Of a stretch of 64,000 nt of DNA, positions 8,397-16,258 are shown one piece after another. A program made the position numbers and the translations under genes. The notes below the pieces were generated by a model that saw only the letters and a list, made by a program, of their open reading frames with translations, was not told where the DNA came from and did no database searches. Numbering within the stretch: position 1 is the stretch's first letter; every line of letters starts with the position of its first letter. This stretch comes from Halopseudomonas oceani (lineage in GTDB: Bacteria; Pseudomonadota; Gammaproteobacteria; Pseudomonadales; Pseudomonadaceae): positions 62,001 to 126,000 of the forward strand of contig NZ_PPSK01000011.1 of NCBI RefSeq assembly GCF_002903165.1, given 5' to 3'.

Positions 8397-9979
8397 ACGG
8401 CATGGGCTTTCGGCAGAGCAACGCCTGGCTGCACACCTGGGTGGGGTTGCTGCTTGGCTGGTTGCTGTATGCGGTGTTTTTGACCGGGACTTTGAGCTTT
8501 TTCCAGGATGAGATCAGCTACTGGATGAAACCTGAGCTGCACGCCGCCACTCCGGGGCCGCAGAGCGCCCAGTTGGCGCTGCAGCAGTTGCAACGCCGTG
8601 CGCCGGATGCGCAGCTCTGGCAGATCGATCTGCCGGACGAGCGCGATCCTGAGTTGCAGATTCAGTGGTTTGCGCCGGGTGAGCATATCGGCAAAAGGGG
8701 AGGCGAGCGGCTGACGTTGGACGCGGCAAGCGGTGAGCCTCTGCAGGTGCGTGAAACGCGGGGCGGGGGCTTTCTCTATCGCTTTCACTTTGAGTTGTAC
8801 GCCATGCCGCGCCAGGCCGCGCGCTGGATCGTCGGCATTGCGACCTTTGTCATGCTGGTTGCCATCGTCAGCGGAGTGGTGACGCACAAGAAGATCTTCA
8901 AGGATTTCTTCACCTTCCGCCCGGCCAAGGGGCAGCGTTCCTGGCTGGACGCCCACAACGCCACTGCCGTGCTGGCCTTGCCGTTTCACTTCATGATCAC
9001 CTACAGCGGCTTGCTGCTGTTGATGTTCATGCTGATGCCATGGGGTGTGCAGAGCCAGTATCAGGGCAATATGCAGGCGTTCTTTGGCGAGCTGCGAAGT
9101 CGGGGTGAACCCGTGGCCGAGGCGGCTTCTGAGCCCGCTGCGCTGACCCTGTTGGCGCCACTGCTGGCTGAAGCCAATGCGCGCTGGGAGCGGGGTGTGG
9201 CAAGCATCCGCATTACTCGACCTAATACCACTGCAGCGCAGGTGGAGCTGCGCGAGCAGGGCGGCGACAGCTTGCTCCAGCGCGGTGGCGCCGAGCGGTT
9301 GCTGTTTGATGGCGTCAGTGGCGAGGCGCTGACACAGCCGGTGGAGCAGACACCAGCGGTGGCCAGCGCGGTTTATAACGTGTTTTCCAGTCTGCACCTG
9401 ATTCGCTTTGCTGGCCCGCCGCTGCGCTGGTTGTTCTTTGTCAGCGGCCTGCTGGGTACCGCGATGATCGCTACCGGGCTGGTGCTCTGGGTGGTCAAGC
9501 GACTGCCGCAGCGTATCAAGGCGGGGCGCACGCCGCTTGGTCATCGGCTGGTTGAGGTGCTGAATGTCGGTACCATTGCCGGCTTGCCCTGCGCCATCGC
9601 CGCCTATTTTCTGGCCAACCGGCTGTTGCCGGCCCAGATGCCGGGCCGTCTGGACTGGGAAATCAACGTGTTCTTTCTGGTCTGGGCGCTCTGCCTGCTG
9701 CATCCGTTGCTGCGTACGGCGCGCCAAGCTTGGCTGGAGCAGCTGGCGCTGGGTGCGCTGCTGTTCGCCAGCCTGCCGTTGATCGGTCTGCTGTCGGCCC
9801 ACAGTGGCCTGTTCAGCAGTCTGGGACGGGCTGACTGGCTGCTGGCGGGCATGGATCTGACCCTGCTGGCAACGGCAGCTGCACTGGCCTTTGCTGCCTG
9901 GAAGCTCGCCCGCCATCAGCCGCCGGTACGCGCTGCTCGCCCTCGGTCGGCGCCGCGTCGTCAGGAGGTCGCCCTGTGA
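8393..9979 (+). CDS. PepSY-associated TM protein (putative periplasmic ferric-siderophore reductase subunit)
   Basis: 528 residues from the ATG that overlaps the upstream stop by four bases. It starts with WLHTWVGLLLGWLLYAVFLTG, the first helix of PepSY-TM proteins. A periplasmic PepSY region (about 45-140), a helix with SGVVTHKKIFKDFFTFRP, a helix containing DAHNATAVLALPFHFMITYSG with paired histidines, and several C-terminal helices follow. Related proteins such as FoxB and FpvG of Pseudomonas aeruginosa help reduce ferric siderophores at the inner membrane; a similar role is inferred here. Conserved His residues in helices could bind haem or metal. It is the central gene of a tightly overlapping three-gene operon. 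Confidence 0.88.
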   Translation: MNGMGFRQSNAWLHTWVGLLLGWLLYAVFLTGTLSFFQDEISYWMKPELHAATPGPQSAQLALQQLQRRAPDAQLWQIDLPDERDPELQIQWFAPGEHIGKRGGERLTLDAASGEPLQVRETRGGGFLYRFHFELYAMPRQAARWIVGIATFVMLVAIVSGVVTHKKIFKDFFTFRPAKGQRSWLDAHNATAVLALPFHFMITYSGLLLLMFMLMPWGVQSQYQGNMQAFFGELRSRGEPVAEAASEPAALTLLAPLLAEANARWERGVASIRITRPNTTAAQVELREQGGDSLLQRGGAERLLFDGVSGEALTQPVEQTPAVASAVYNVFSSLHLIRFAGPPLRWLFFVSGLLGTAMIATGLVLWVVKRLPQRIKAGRTPLGHRLVEVLNVGTIAGLPCAIAAYFLANRLLPAQMPGRLDWEINVFFLVWALCLLHPLLRTARQAWLEQLALGALLFASLPLIGLLSAHSGLFSSLGRADWLLAGMDLTLLATAAALAFAAWKLARHQPPVRAARPRSAPRRQEVAL

Positions 9980-10311
9980 TTACGCTGACGCTGTTGCTGT
10001 GCCTGCTGGGCATGGTTTGTCTGTGCCTGGCGATGCCCAAACACTCTGAGGCCGCCGCTGGGCGCAAGCCCTCCGCTGGTCAGGGGCGCGCCCTGCAGCT
10101 GATTGGTTGGGCGTTGTTACTACTGGCGCTTTGGCCGGCGGTGCGCACGGCGGGGCCCTCGGTGGGTATCGCGCTGTGGGCCGTCGCACTGACGCCGGCG
10201 GCCGTGCTCAGTCTGTTGCTATTGAGCTATCGACCGCGCTGGCTGTCACCGGTGCTGTCGTTGGTCAGAGCGACCAGCCCGTCGACCAGAGCATCGCGCC
10301 AGCGTGGTTAG
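9976..10311 (+). CDS. DUF3325 small membrane protein
   Basis: 111 residues with three hydrophobic helices (about 2-18, 36-55 and 60-80) and a basic tail. The GTG start overlaps the stop of the PepSY gene (GTGA). DUF3325 proteins regularly follow DUF3649 and PepSY proteins in iron-uptake operons; function is not known. The last 25 residues, rich in Ser and Arg, look less conserved. Confidence 0.78.
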   Translation: MITLTLLLCLLGMVCLCLAMPKHSEAAAGRKPSAGQGRALQLIGWALLLLALWPAVRTAGPSVGIALWAVALTPAAVLSLLLLSYRPRWLSPVLSLVRATSPSTRASRQRG

Positions 10312-10373
10312 CTTTTGCTCTGCCGCACCTGATCCAGCGCGGGCTGCAGAGCATGCTGTCGGTTACCAGGGCG

Positions 10374-11120
10374 CTACGGGTTGAGCGCGTCGCGTGCGGC
10401 GGCGCTGGCGGCCTGGAAGAAGGCGCGGCCGGTGTCGGACTCGCTCCAGTCGGCGTAGTCGCTCAGTTGCTGGTCGCTGAGGTCCCGGTAGACGTAGGCC
10501 AGGGTTTGCGGCAGGTTGGGCTCCATCTGCGCGCGCAGCGTTCCGCGGCCCTGTCCTGCCAGACCGTCCGGGATGGTCAGCAGTCCGCCCAGCATGTCGT
10601 TCGCGCTTTGGGTCGCCAGACTCGCCAGCGCCAGCGATACCTCTTCACCGATGTCCAGAGCCGGGAGTTGCTTGCCGAGGCGGCTCAATAGCGCGGTCCG
10701 CGCGGCGCTGGTGTTCTGTGGCGGTACCCCGTTCTGCATGCGGCTGACCTCGGCGGGCGAGGTGGCGCGGGTTTCAGCGGCGATGATCTGTTGGCCCAGG
10801 TTGCTGCGATAGAACTGCAGGGCGTCATTCAGTTGCTGGTCCGACAGGTTGATAGAGAGGCTGGCCATGGCGCGGGCTTCCATGCGATCCGGGGCGAAAC
10901 GTTCGCTACTCTTGCGCAGCAGGCTGTCTGCTAGTGCGGCCGGTAGCTGAGCGGCATAGCGGCTGCTTGCCTTGCTCAAGGCTTGCTGGAAGTGCTGTTG
11001 ATGTGTCTGCATCCCGGAGGCCTGGTAGAGCTGGTGGGTATCGGCCTGAGCGGCCAGGCCAAAACTGACGAGACCGGCGAAAACTGCGCCTTGGGCGGCG
11101 CGGAGCAATGTCTGTGACAT
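10374..11120 (-). CDS. Secreted DUF2059-like protein with two related segments
   Basis: 248 residues with a signal peptide (cleavage near AAQA-D, about residue 27), so probably periplasmic. Two segments resemble each other: LSDQQLNDALQFYRSNLGQQI (about 91-111) and LSDQQLSDYADWSESDTGRAF (about 214-234). Each looks like the DUF2059 core in which a helix reads LSDxxL...FYxSxxGQ. A specific function is not known. It is monocistronic and convergent with the iron operon. The first ATG is used; it is supported by the signal peptide. Confidence 0.7.
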   Translation of the reverse strand: MSQTLLRAAQGAVFAGLVSFGLAAQADTHQLYQASGMQTHQQHFQQALSKASSRYAAQLPAALADSLLRKSSERFAPDRMEARAMASLSINLSDQQLNDALQFYRSNLGQQIIAAETRATSPAEVSRMQNGVPPQNTSAARTALLSRLGKQLPALDIGEEVSLALASLATQSANDMLGGLLTIPDGLAGQGRGTLRAQMEPNLPQTLAYVYRDLSDQQLSDYADWSESDTGRAFFQAASAAARDALNP

Positions 11121-11287
11121 GATTCTCTCTGAATGTGGCAGTGCGGAAAATTGCTTGCCTGTTGGGGGCGATCACCTAAAATGCGGCATTCGTCGCTGCG
11201 CGCGGTAGCAGATGTTCTTCTGTTGCTGTGCACCAGCCCTCCGCCAACAGCGATGAGTAGACGTCCCTCCCTTTGAGTAGTGTCACT

Positions 11288-11923
11288 ATGTCCGAGTTCC
11301 CATTGGTACCGGCCAGCCGTTATGCGTGCGTGGCTGATGAGTTGGCCGAGCGCGGCTGGTCGGTGCAGGAGCAGTTTCTGCCCGAGGCGCTGGCGCAGGC
11401 GCTGGAGCGAGACTGCCGCAGCCTGTGGCAGCAGGACGATCTGACGCCCGCGGCGATTGGTCGTGGCGAGGGGCAGTTGGTGGTGCCGGGGATTCGCGGC
11501 GACTACACTCGCTGGCTGGACGAGTGCCCGCCGACTGCGGCCGGGAGAGCCTACATGGCACTGATGGATGGCTTGCGTGAGGCGCTCAACCGCAGCCTGT
11601 TTCTCGGGCTCGACACCTTTGAAACCCACTACGCGCTGTATCCGCCCGGTGCCGGCTATCAGCGTCACCTGGACCGCTTTCAGGACAGCCCGCTGCGCAC
11701 TATTTCGGTGGTAGCCTATTTGAACTCGGTTTGGCAGCCGGGCGACGGCGGCGAGCTACGACTGTTTCTGCCGGGCGGTGAACGCGATGTCGCCCCGCGC
11801 GCGGGAACCGTGGTGATCTTTACCAGCGCTAATGTCGAACATGAAGTGCTGGCTTCGCGCTTCGAGCGCGCCAGCCTGACTGGCTGGTTCCGCCGCCGGC
11901 CGGATAATCCTCTGCTGCGCTGA
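11288..11923 (+). CDS. PHD-type 2-oxoglutarate/Fe(II) prolyl hydroxylase
   Basis: 211-residue oxygenase. Iron ligands His127 and Asp129 (YQRHLDRF) and His185 (VEHEV), and the 2-oxoglutarate-binding Arg194, are in place on a double-stranded beta-helix fold. The block IRGDYTRWLDE, the YPPGAGYQRHLD strand and the GGELRLF strand resemble eukaryotic HIF prolyl hydroxylases and the Pseudomonas enzyme PPHD, which hydroxylates a proline in elongation factor Tu. The same target is therefore likely here. The ATG at 11288 was chosen over an in-frame TTG at 11273. The gene stands alone, 33 bp before the DUF523 gene. Confidence 0.85.
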   Translation: MSEFPLVPASRYACVADELAERGWSVQEQFLPEALAQALERDCRSLWQQDDLTPAAIGRGEGQLVVPGIRGDYTRWLDECPPTAAGRAYMALMDGLREALNRSLFLGLDTFETHYALYPPGAGYQRHLDRFQDSPLRTISVVAYLNSVWQPGDGGELRLFLPGGERDVAPRAGTVVIFTSANVEHEVLASRFERASLTGWFRRRPDNPLLR

Positions 11924-11956
11924 GCCCTCCACTGCGCAGCCATTTCAGGAGTGCGA

Positions 11957-12436
11957 ATGGAGAAGATTTTGGTCAGCGCCTGCCTGCTTGGGCAGCGTGT
12001 TCGTTATGACGGTGGCGGCTTTGATCCGCTGCAGCAATTGCTCGACTGGCAGGCGCAGGGGCGTCTGGTGATCGTCTGTCCTGAAGTGGCGGGTGGATTG
12101 CCGACGCCACGGGCGCCGGCGGAAATTCCGGGCGGTCAAGGTGCGCAGGTGCTGGCCGGACGGCTGCCGGTGCATACCGATCAGGGCGAGGATGTCACTG
12201 CGCCCTTTGTTCGTGGCGCCGAGCACGCGCTGGCGCTGGTACGCCAGCACAATATCCACTACGCGCTGCTTAAGGCGCGCAGCCCGTCCTGTGGCAATGT
12301 CGAAAATTACGATGGTAGCTTTTCTGGTCTGCGGGTCAGCGGCGAAGGGGTTACCGCTGCGGCGCTGCGGCAGGAGGGGGTGCGGGTTTTCAATGAAGAG
12401 CAGCTGGACGAGTTGAGTGCGTTGTTGGGAGGCTAG
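11957..12436 (+). CDS. DUF523 domain protein
   Basis: 159 residues. The N-terminal ILVSACLLGQRVRYDGG and the central CPEVAGGLPTPRAPAEI and LLKARSPSCG motifs identify DUF523 (YbbK-like), a family with conserved cysteines of unknown biochemical role. AGGAG six bases upstream fixes the ATG at 11957 rather than the GTG two codons earlier. It is probably co-transcribed with the prolyl hydroxylase gene. Confidence 0.85.
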   Translation: MEKILVSACLLGQRVRYDGGGFDPLQQLLDWQAQGRLVIVCPEVAGGLPTPRAPAEIPGGQGAQVLAGRLPVHTDQGEDVTAPFVRGAEHALALVRQHNIHYALLKARSPSCGNVENYDGSFSGLRVSGEGVTAAALRQEGVRVFNEEQLDELSALLGG

Positions 12437-12626
12437 GTTTTAGGTTCGTTACAGCGAAACTATTTCTGGGCTCAATTTGGTTTGTTTTTCGCCTTCACGG
12501 CGAGCCAAGGGGAGCTGCTTGCCCAGCACCTTTAGCGATCCCCCAGTGCAAACTCCGTCGCCAAAATATCCGTGAACCTTCTTGGCGTATGCTGGAATCG
12601 AGCTACCCAGAATGTCGCGATGAGAC

Positions 12627-12665
12627 AAAAAAAGGGGCGCAACCATGGTGGTTGCGCCCCTTTTT
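12627..12665 (-). terminator. Strong intrinsic terminator of serA
   Basis: An 11-bp stem GGGGCGCAACC (12634-12644) pairs with 12650-12660 across a 5-nt loop, flanked by A7 on the left and T5 on the right, so it can end transcripts in either direction. The rest of the gap after the DUF523 gene (12437-12626) is AT-richer, and nothing recognisable was seen in it. Confidence 0.9.
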
Positions 12666-12682
12666 GCATTGCTGCGAGCTGC

Positions 12683-13912
12683 TTAGAACAGCACGCGAAC
12701 GCGGATGGTGCCTTTGACCTGCTGGATCTTCTCAAGAGCCAGATCGGAGTACTCGGCGTCGACGTCGATGACGACGTAGCCGACTTTCTCGTTGGTCTGC
12801 AGGAACTGGCCGCAGATGTTGATGCCGTTGGCAGCAAACACCTGGTTGATCTCGCTCATCACGCCAGGCACGTTCTCGTGAATGTGCAGCAGGCGGTGCT
12901 TGCCCGGGTGCGACGGCAGAGCGACTTCCGGGAAGTTGACCGAGGTGATGGAGGTGCCGTTGTCGCTGTAGCGAACCAGCTTCTCGGCGACTTCCAGGCC
13001 GATGTTGGCTTGCGCTTCCATGGTCGAACCGCCGATGTGCGGTGTCAGGATGCAGTTCTGGAACTCGCGCAGCGGGCTGACGAACTCTTCACCGTTGGCG
13101 CGTGGCTCAACCGGGAACACGTCAATGGCGGCGCCGTTCAGGTGCTTGTCGCCCAGGGCAGCGGCCAGCGCGTCGATATCGACCACGGTGCCACGAGCGG
13201 CGTTGATCAGGATGCCGCCTTTCTTCATGGTGCGGATTTCCTTCTCGCCGATCATCCACTTGGTGGCGGCGGTTTCCGGCACGTGCAGGGTCACGATGTC
13301 GGCTTCGGCCAGCAGGTCGTTCAGCGAACCCACCTGAGTGGCGTTGCCCAGCGGCAGCTTGGTCACGACGTCATAGAACAGCACTTGCATGCCCAGGCTT
13401 TCGGCCAGCACAGACAGCTGGGTGCCGATCGAGCCGTAGCCGATGATGCCGAGCTTCTTGCCGCGGATTTCAAAGGACCCGGTAGCGCTCTTGCTCCAGC
13501 CACCTTCGTGGCAGGATGCGTTCTTTTCCGGAATGCCGCGTAGCAGCAGGATGGCTTCAGCCAGCACCAGTTCGGCAACCGAGCGGGTGTTGGAGTAGGG
13601 CGCGTTGAATACCGCTACGCCCAGACGCGTGGCGGCGTCGAGGTCGACCTGGTTGGTGCCGATGCAGAAGCAGCCGACCGCGACCAGCTTGTTGGCGTGA
13701 CTGAAGACGTCTTCGGTCAGCTGGGTGCGTGAGCGGATGCCGATGAAGTGCGCATCGGCGATAGATTCCTTGAGCTGCTCTTCCGGCAGGGAACCTGTGT
13801 GGTACTCGATGTTGGTGTAGCCAGCGGCGTTCAGAGTATCGACCGCAGTCTGGTGTACGCCCTCGAGGAGCAGAAACTTGATCTTGCTTTTGTCCAGCGA
13901 GGTTTTGGCCAT
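12683..13912 (-). CDS. serA: D-3-phosphoglycerate dehydrogenase
   Basis: First enzyme of serine synthesis: oxidises 3-phosphoglycerate, and in the Pseudomonas/E. coli type reduces 2-oxoglutarate to D-2-hydroxyglutarate to recycle NADH. The 409-residue chain has a substrate domain, an NAD-binding Rossmann domain (GIIGYGSIG), catalytic Arg (NAARGTVVD) and His (TPHIGGST), and a C-terminal ACT domain for serine feedback (from about residue 335). MAKTSLDKSKIKFLLLEGVH is the usual pseudomonad N-terminus, so the ATG at 13912 is preferred over two upstream in-frame ATGs. It is divergent from a D-2-hydroxyglutarate dehydrogenase gene, which removes its by-product. Confidence 0.97.
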   Translation of the reverse strand: MAKTSLDKSKIKFLLLEGVHQTAVDTLNAAGYTNIEYHTGSLPEEQLKESIADAHFIGIRSRTQLTEDVFSHANKLVAVGCFCIGTNQVDLDAATRLGVAVFNAPYSNTRSVAELVLAEAILLLRGIPEKNASCHEGGWSKSATGSFEIRGKKLGIIGYGSIGTQLSVLAESLGMQVLFYDVVTKLPLGNATQVGSLNDLLAEADIVTLHVPETAATKWMIGEKEIRTMKKGGILINAARGTVVDIDALAAALGDKHLNGAAIDVFPVEPRANGEEFVSPLREFQNCILTPHIGGSTMEAQANIGLEVAEKLVRYSDNGTSITSVNFPEVALPSHPGKHRLLHIHENVPGVMSEINQVFAANGINICGQFLQTNEKVGYVVIDVDAEYSDLALEKIQQVKGTIRVRVLF

Positions 13913-14007
13913 GGTCATGGTGCAGTTACCCAAATGCTGATGTAAGGAAGGCCGACCGACCCGTCTGGCGCGGAATGCGACGGAGGGGTCCTGTTTCGGA
14001 AGTCGCG

Positions 14008-14019
14008 TATGCTAGCATA
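14008..14019. promoter_or_regulatory. Perfect 12-bp palindrome in the serA / D2HGDH divergent promoter
   Basis: TATGCTAGCATA is a perfect palindrome about midway between the two divergent genes and overlaps a possible -10 CATAAT (14016-14021) for the dehydrogenase. Size and position fit a repressor operator; the protein is unknown. Confidence 0.45.
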
Positions 14020-14040
14020 ATCTGCCTTTTTTGATGCCCG

Positions 14041-14061
14041 TGAACGCATGAAATGTGTTCA
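14041..14061. promoter_or_regulatory. 21-bp imperfect inverted repeat upstream of the D2HGDH gene
   Basis: TGAACGCAT (14041-14049) and ATGTGTTCA (14053-14061) are inverted repeats with one mismatch around a 3-bp centre, 32 bp before the start codon. It could be an operator, or a hairpin in the leader mRNA. Confidence 0.45.
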
Positions 14062-14093
14062 GGCACTGCATGAATTCCCTTTGAGAGCTCGCC

Positions 14094-15485
14094 ATGACCC
14101 CAGATGCTGTGATTGCAACCCTCAAGACACTGGTTGACCCGGACAAAGTGCGGACTGACGCTGAGTCCCTCGACAACTGGGGTAAGGACTGGACCAAGCA
14201 CTTTGCACCGGCGCCGTTGGCGATTGTGTTTCCGAAGACGGTCGAACAGGTGCAGGCGATTGTGCGTTTTGCCAACGAACAGAAGCTGGCGTTGGTGCCC
14301 TCCGGCGGGCGCACGGGGCTGTCTGCTGCCGCAGTGGCCGCCAATGGCGAGATTGTGGTGTCGTTTGACTATATGAATCAGATTGGCGAGTTCAACGCCT
14401 ACGACCGCACCGTGGTATGCCAGCCGGGCGTGGTGACGGCGCAGCTGCAGCAGTTCGCCGAGGAAAAGGGGCTGTATTACCCGGTGGACTTCGCTTCTGC
14501 CGGTTCCAGCCAAATTGGCGGCAATATCGGCACCAATGCCGGCGGCATCAAGGTGATTCGCTACGGCATGACCCGCAACTGGGTGGCCGGTCTGAAGGTG
14601 GTCACCGGCACCGGCGAGCTGTTGGAGCTGAACCGTGATCTGATCAAGAACGCCACTGGGTACGATTTGCGTCAGTTGTTTATCGGCGCAGAAGGCACGC
14701 TGGGTTTCGTCGTCGAGGCGACCATGCGGCTTGAACGTGCACCGAAGAACCTGACCGCAATGGTACTGGGTACGCCGGATTTCGACTCGATCATGCCGGT
14801 ACTGCATGCGTTTCAGGACAAGCTGGACCTGACCGCGTTCGAGTTCTTCTCCGACAAGGCGATGGCCAAAATCATGGGCCGTGGTGACGTGCCGGCGCCG
14901 TTCGAAACCGAATGCCCGTTCTACGCGCTGCTGGAGTTTGAAGCGGTCAGCGAAGACATTGCTAACGATGCTCTGGCGACCTTCGAACACTGCGTTGAAC
15001 AGGGCTGGGTACTGGACGGGGTGATGAGTCAGAGCCAGCAGCAGCTGGAGAATCTGTGGAAGCTGCGCGAGTTCATCTCCGAGACCATCTCCCACTGGAC
15101 GCCCTACAAGAACGACATTTCGGTCACCGTCGGCAAGGTGCCGGCTTTCTTGCACGATATCGACAGCATCGTTGGTGAGCACTATCCCGATTTCGAGATC
15201 GTCTGGTTCGGTCACATCGGCGACGGCAATCTGCATCTGAACATTCTCAAGCCTGAGAACCTGTCCAAGGACGAGTTCTTCGCCAAATGCGCCACCGTCA
15301 ACAAGTGGGTGTTCGAGATCGTCGAGAAGTACAACGGTTCGATTTCCGCCGAGCACGGCGTCGGCATGACCAAGCGCGACTACCTGACTTACAGTCGTAG
15401 CCCGGAAGAAATCGCAGTAATGAAAGCGATCAAGGCTGTGTTTGACCCCAACGGCATCATGAATCCCGGCAAGATATTTAACTGA
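14094..15485 (+). CDS. FAD-binding oxidoreductase, D-2-hydroxyglutarate dehydrogenase
   Basis: 463-residue flavoprotein of the vanillyl-alcohol oxidase fold. FAD-binding PSGGRTGLSAA (about 64-74) and ASAGSSQIGGNIGTNAGGIKV (about 134-154) are present, with a C-terminal cap containing FGHIGDGNLHLNIL (metal-binding histidines), SAEHGVGMTKR and the ending NPGKIFN. Length and placement divergent from serA match the Pseudomonas stutzeri enzyme shown to oxidise D-2-hydroxyglutarate made by SerA and feed electrons to ETF. A GlcD-type glycolate or lactate dehydrogenase is the less likely alternative. GAG-containing DNA precedes the ATG. Confidence 0.88.
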   Translation: MTPDAVIATLKTLVDPDKVRTDAESLDNWGKDWTKHFAPAPLAIVFPKTVEQVQAIVRFANEQKLALVPSGGRTGLSAAAVAANGEIVVSFDYMNQIGEFNAYDRTVVCQPGVVTAQLQQFAEEKGLYYPVDFASAGSSQIGGNIGTNAGGIKVIRYGMTRNWVAGLKVVTGTGELLELNRDLIKNATGYDLRQLFIGAEGTLGFVVEATMRLERAPKNLTAMVLGTPDFDSIMPVLHAFQDKLDLTAFEFFSDKAMAKIMGRGDVPAPFETECPFYALLEFEAVSEDIANDALATFEHCVEQGWVLDGVMSQSQQQLENLWKLREFISETISHWTPYKNDISVTVGKVPAFLHDIDSIVGEHYPDFEIVWFGHIGDGNLHLNILKPENLSKDEFFAKCATVNKWVFEIVEKYNGSISAEHGVGMTKRDYLTYSRSPEEIAVMKAIKAVFDPNGIMNPGKIFN

Positions 15486-15486
15486 C

Positions 15487-15510
15487 AGCTTCAAGCTTCA
15501 AGCGGCAAGC
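15487..15510. repeat. Short dispersed repeat AGCTTCAAGC / AGCGGCAAGC
   Basis: Three tandem 7- to 10-base variants (AGCTTCA, AGCTTCA, AGCGGCAAGC) follow the dehydrogenase stop. A very similar element lies at 50947-50976. This is the kind of extragenic repeat scattered through pseudomonad genomes. Confidence 0.55.
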
Positions 15511-15535
15511 AAAGGCAAAAGCGGGAGCAGGGTAT

Positions 15536-16204
15536 ATGACCTACCAGCATCAGTATGTGGACGGCAGTGTGATCGATCTGCCAATGGGCAAGGTGGTGTG
15601 TGTCGGCCGTAATTACGCCGAGCACGCCCGTGAGCTGAATAACCCGGTACCGACCGAGCCGTTGCTGTTTATCAAGCCGGCGACCTCGGTTGTGCCGATG
15701 ACGCCGCCTATCGAGCTGGTGCAGGGCCGCGGTCCGGTGCACTACGAGACGGAGATTGCGTTGCTGATCGGTGCGCCGCTGACCGGCATGGTCAGCGAGG
15801 AGGACGCCGAAGCGGCGATTATCGGTGTCGGACTGGCGCTGGACCTGACCCTGCGTGAGCTGCAGGATCAGCTAAAGGCCAAGAGTCATCCGTGGGAGCG
15901 CGCCAAGGCCTTCGACGGTGCCTGCCCGCTGTCGCCCTTCGTGCCGAAGGCTGAGGCGGGTGACCTGCACGCGCTGGCGCTGCAGCTGGACATCAATGGT
16001 GAGCGCCGCCAGCAGGGCACTGCTGCAGAAATGATCACACCGATTGTCGCGCTGGTCCGGCATATCGCGACCCAGTTCAGCCTGCAACCGGGCGACGTGG
16101 TGATCACCGGCACGCCGGCTGGCGTTGGTGTGCTCAACGCGGGTGACCAACTGAGTCTGTCCATTCCAGGCAAGCTGCAGGTGGAAACGCGCATCGCGGA
16201 GTGA
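15536..16204 (+). CDS. Fumarylacetoacetate hydrolase (FAH) family protein
   Basis: 222 residues, the single-domain YcgM/FAHD1 size. Start-region motif VVCVGRNYAEHARELNN, the metal ligands in VHYETEIALLIG (two acidic residues), the FDGACPLSPF loop and the GDVVITGTPAGVG strand are typical. Family members act as acylpyruvases or oxaloacetate decarboxylases with Mg or Mn; the substrate here cannot be told from sequence. GGGAGCAGGG upstream serves as ribosome site. It may be read with the upstream dehydrogenase gene, 50 bp away. Confidence 0.87.
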   Translation: MTYQHQYVDGSVIDLPMGKVVCVGRNYAEHARELNNPVPTEPLLFIKPATSVVPMTPPIELVQGRGPVHYETEIALLIGAPLTGMVSEEDAEAAIIGVGLALDLTLRELQDQLKAKSHPWERAKAFDGACPLSPFVPKAEAGDLHALALQLDINGERRQQGTAAEMITPIVALVRHIATQFSLQPGDVVITGTPAGVGVLNAGDQLSLSIPGKLQVETRIAE

Positions 16205-16211
16205 ACCTCAA

Positions 16212-16253
16212 CTTCCGGCAGCGGTCTGAAGGGTTCTGCCCGGCTGCCGGAAG
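16212..16253 (+). promoter_or_regulatory. 11-bp inverted repeat covering the ribosome site of the YjiK-like gene
   Basis: CTTCCGGCAGC (16212-16222) and GCTGCCGGAAG (16243-16253) are perfectly complementary across a 20-nt loop. The right arm contains GGAAG, the only Shine-Dalgarno-like sequence, five bases before the ATG at 16259. Folding would mask it. No T-run follows, so a classical terminator is unlikely. Confidence 0.5.
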
Positions 16254-16258
16254 CCCCC

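Noticed and set aside
8279-9916. 545-codon open frame antisense to the PepSY protein
   Set aside because: The translation is low-complexity, rich in Gln, His and Arg, as expected from reading a GC-rich gene backwards.
12449-12646. 65-codon frame on the minus strand downstream of serA
   Set aside because: It starts inside the serA terminator, has no ribosome site and no recognisable motif.
13926-15494. 522-codon open frame antisense to the D-2-hydroxyglutarate dehydrogenase
   Set aside because: Same reason; the sense gene has all catalytic motifs.
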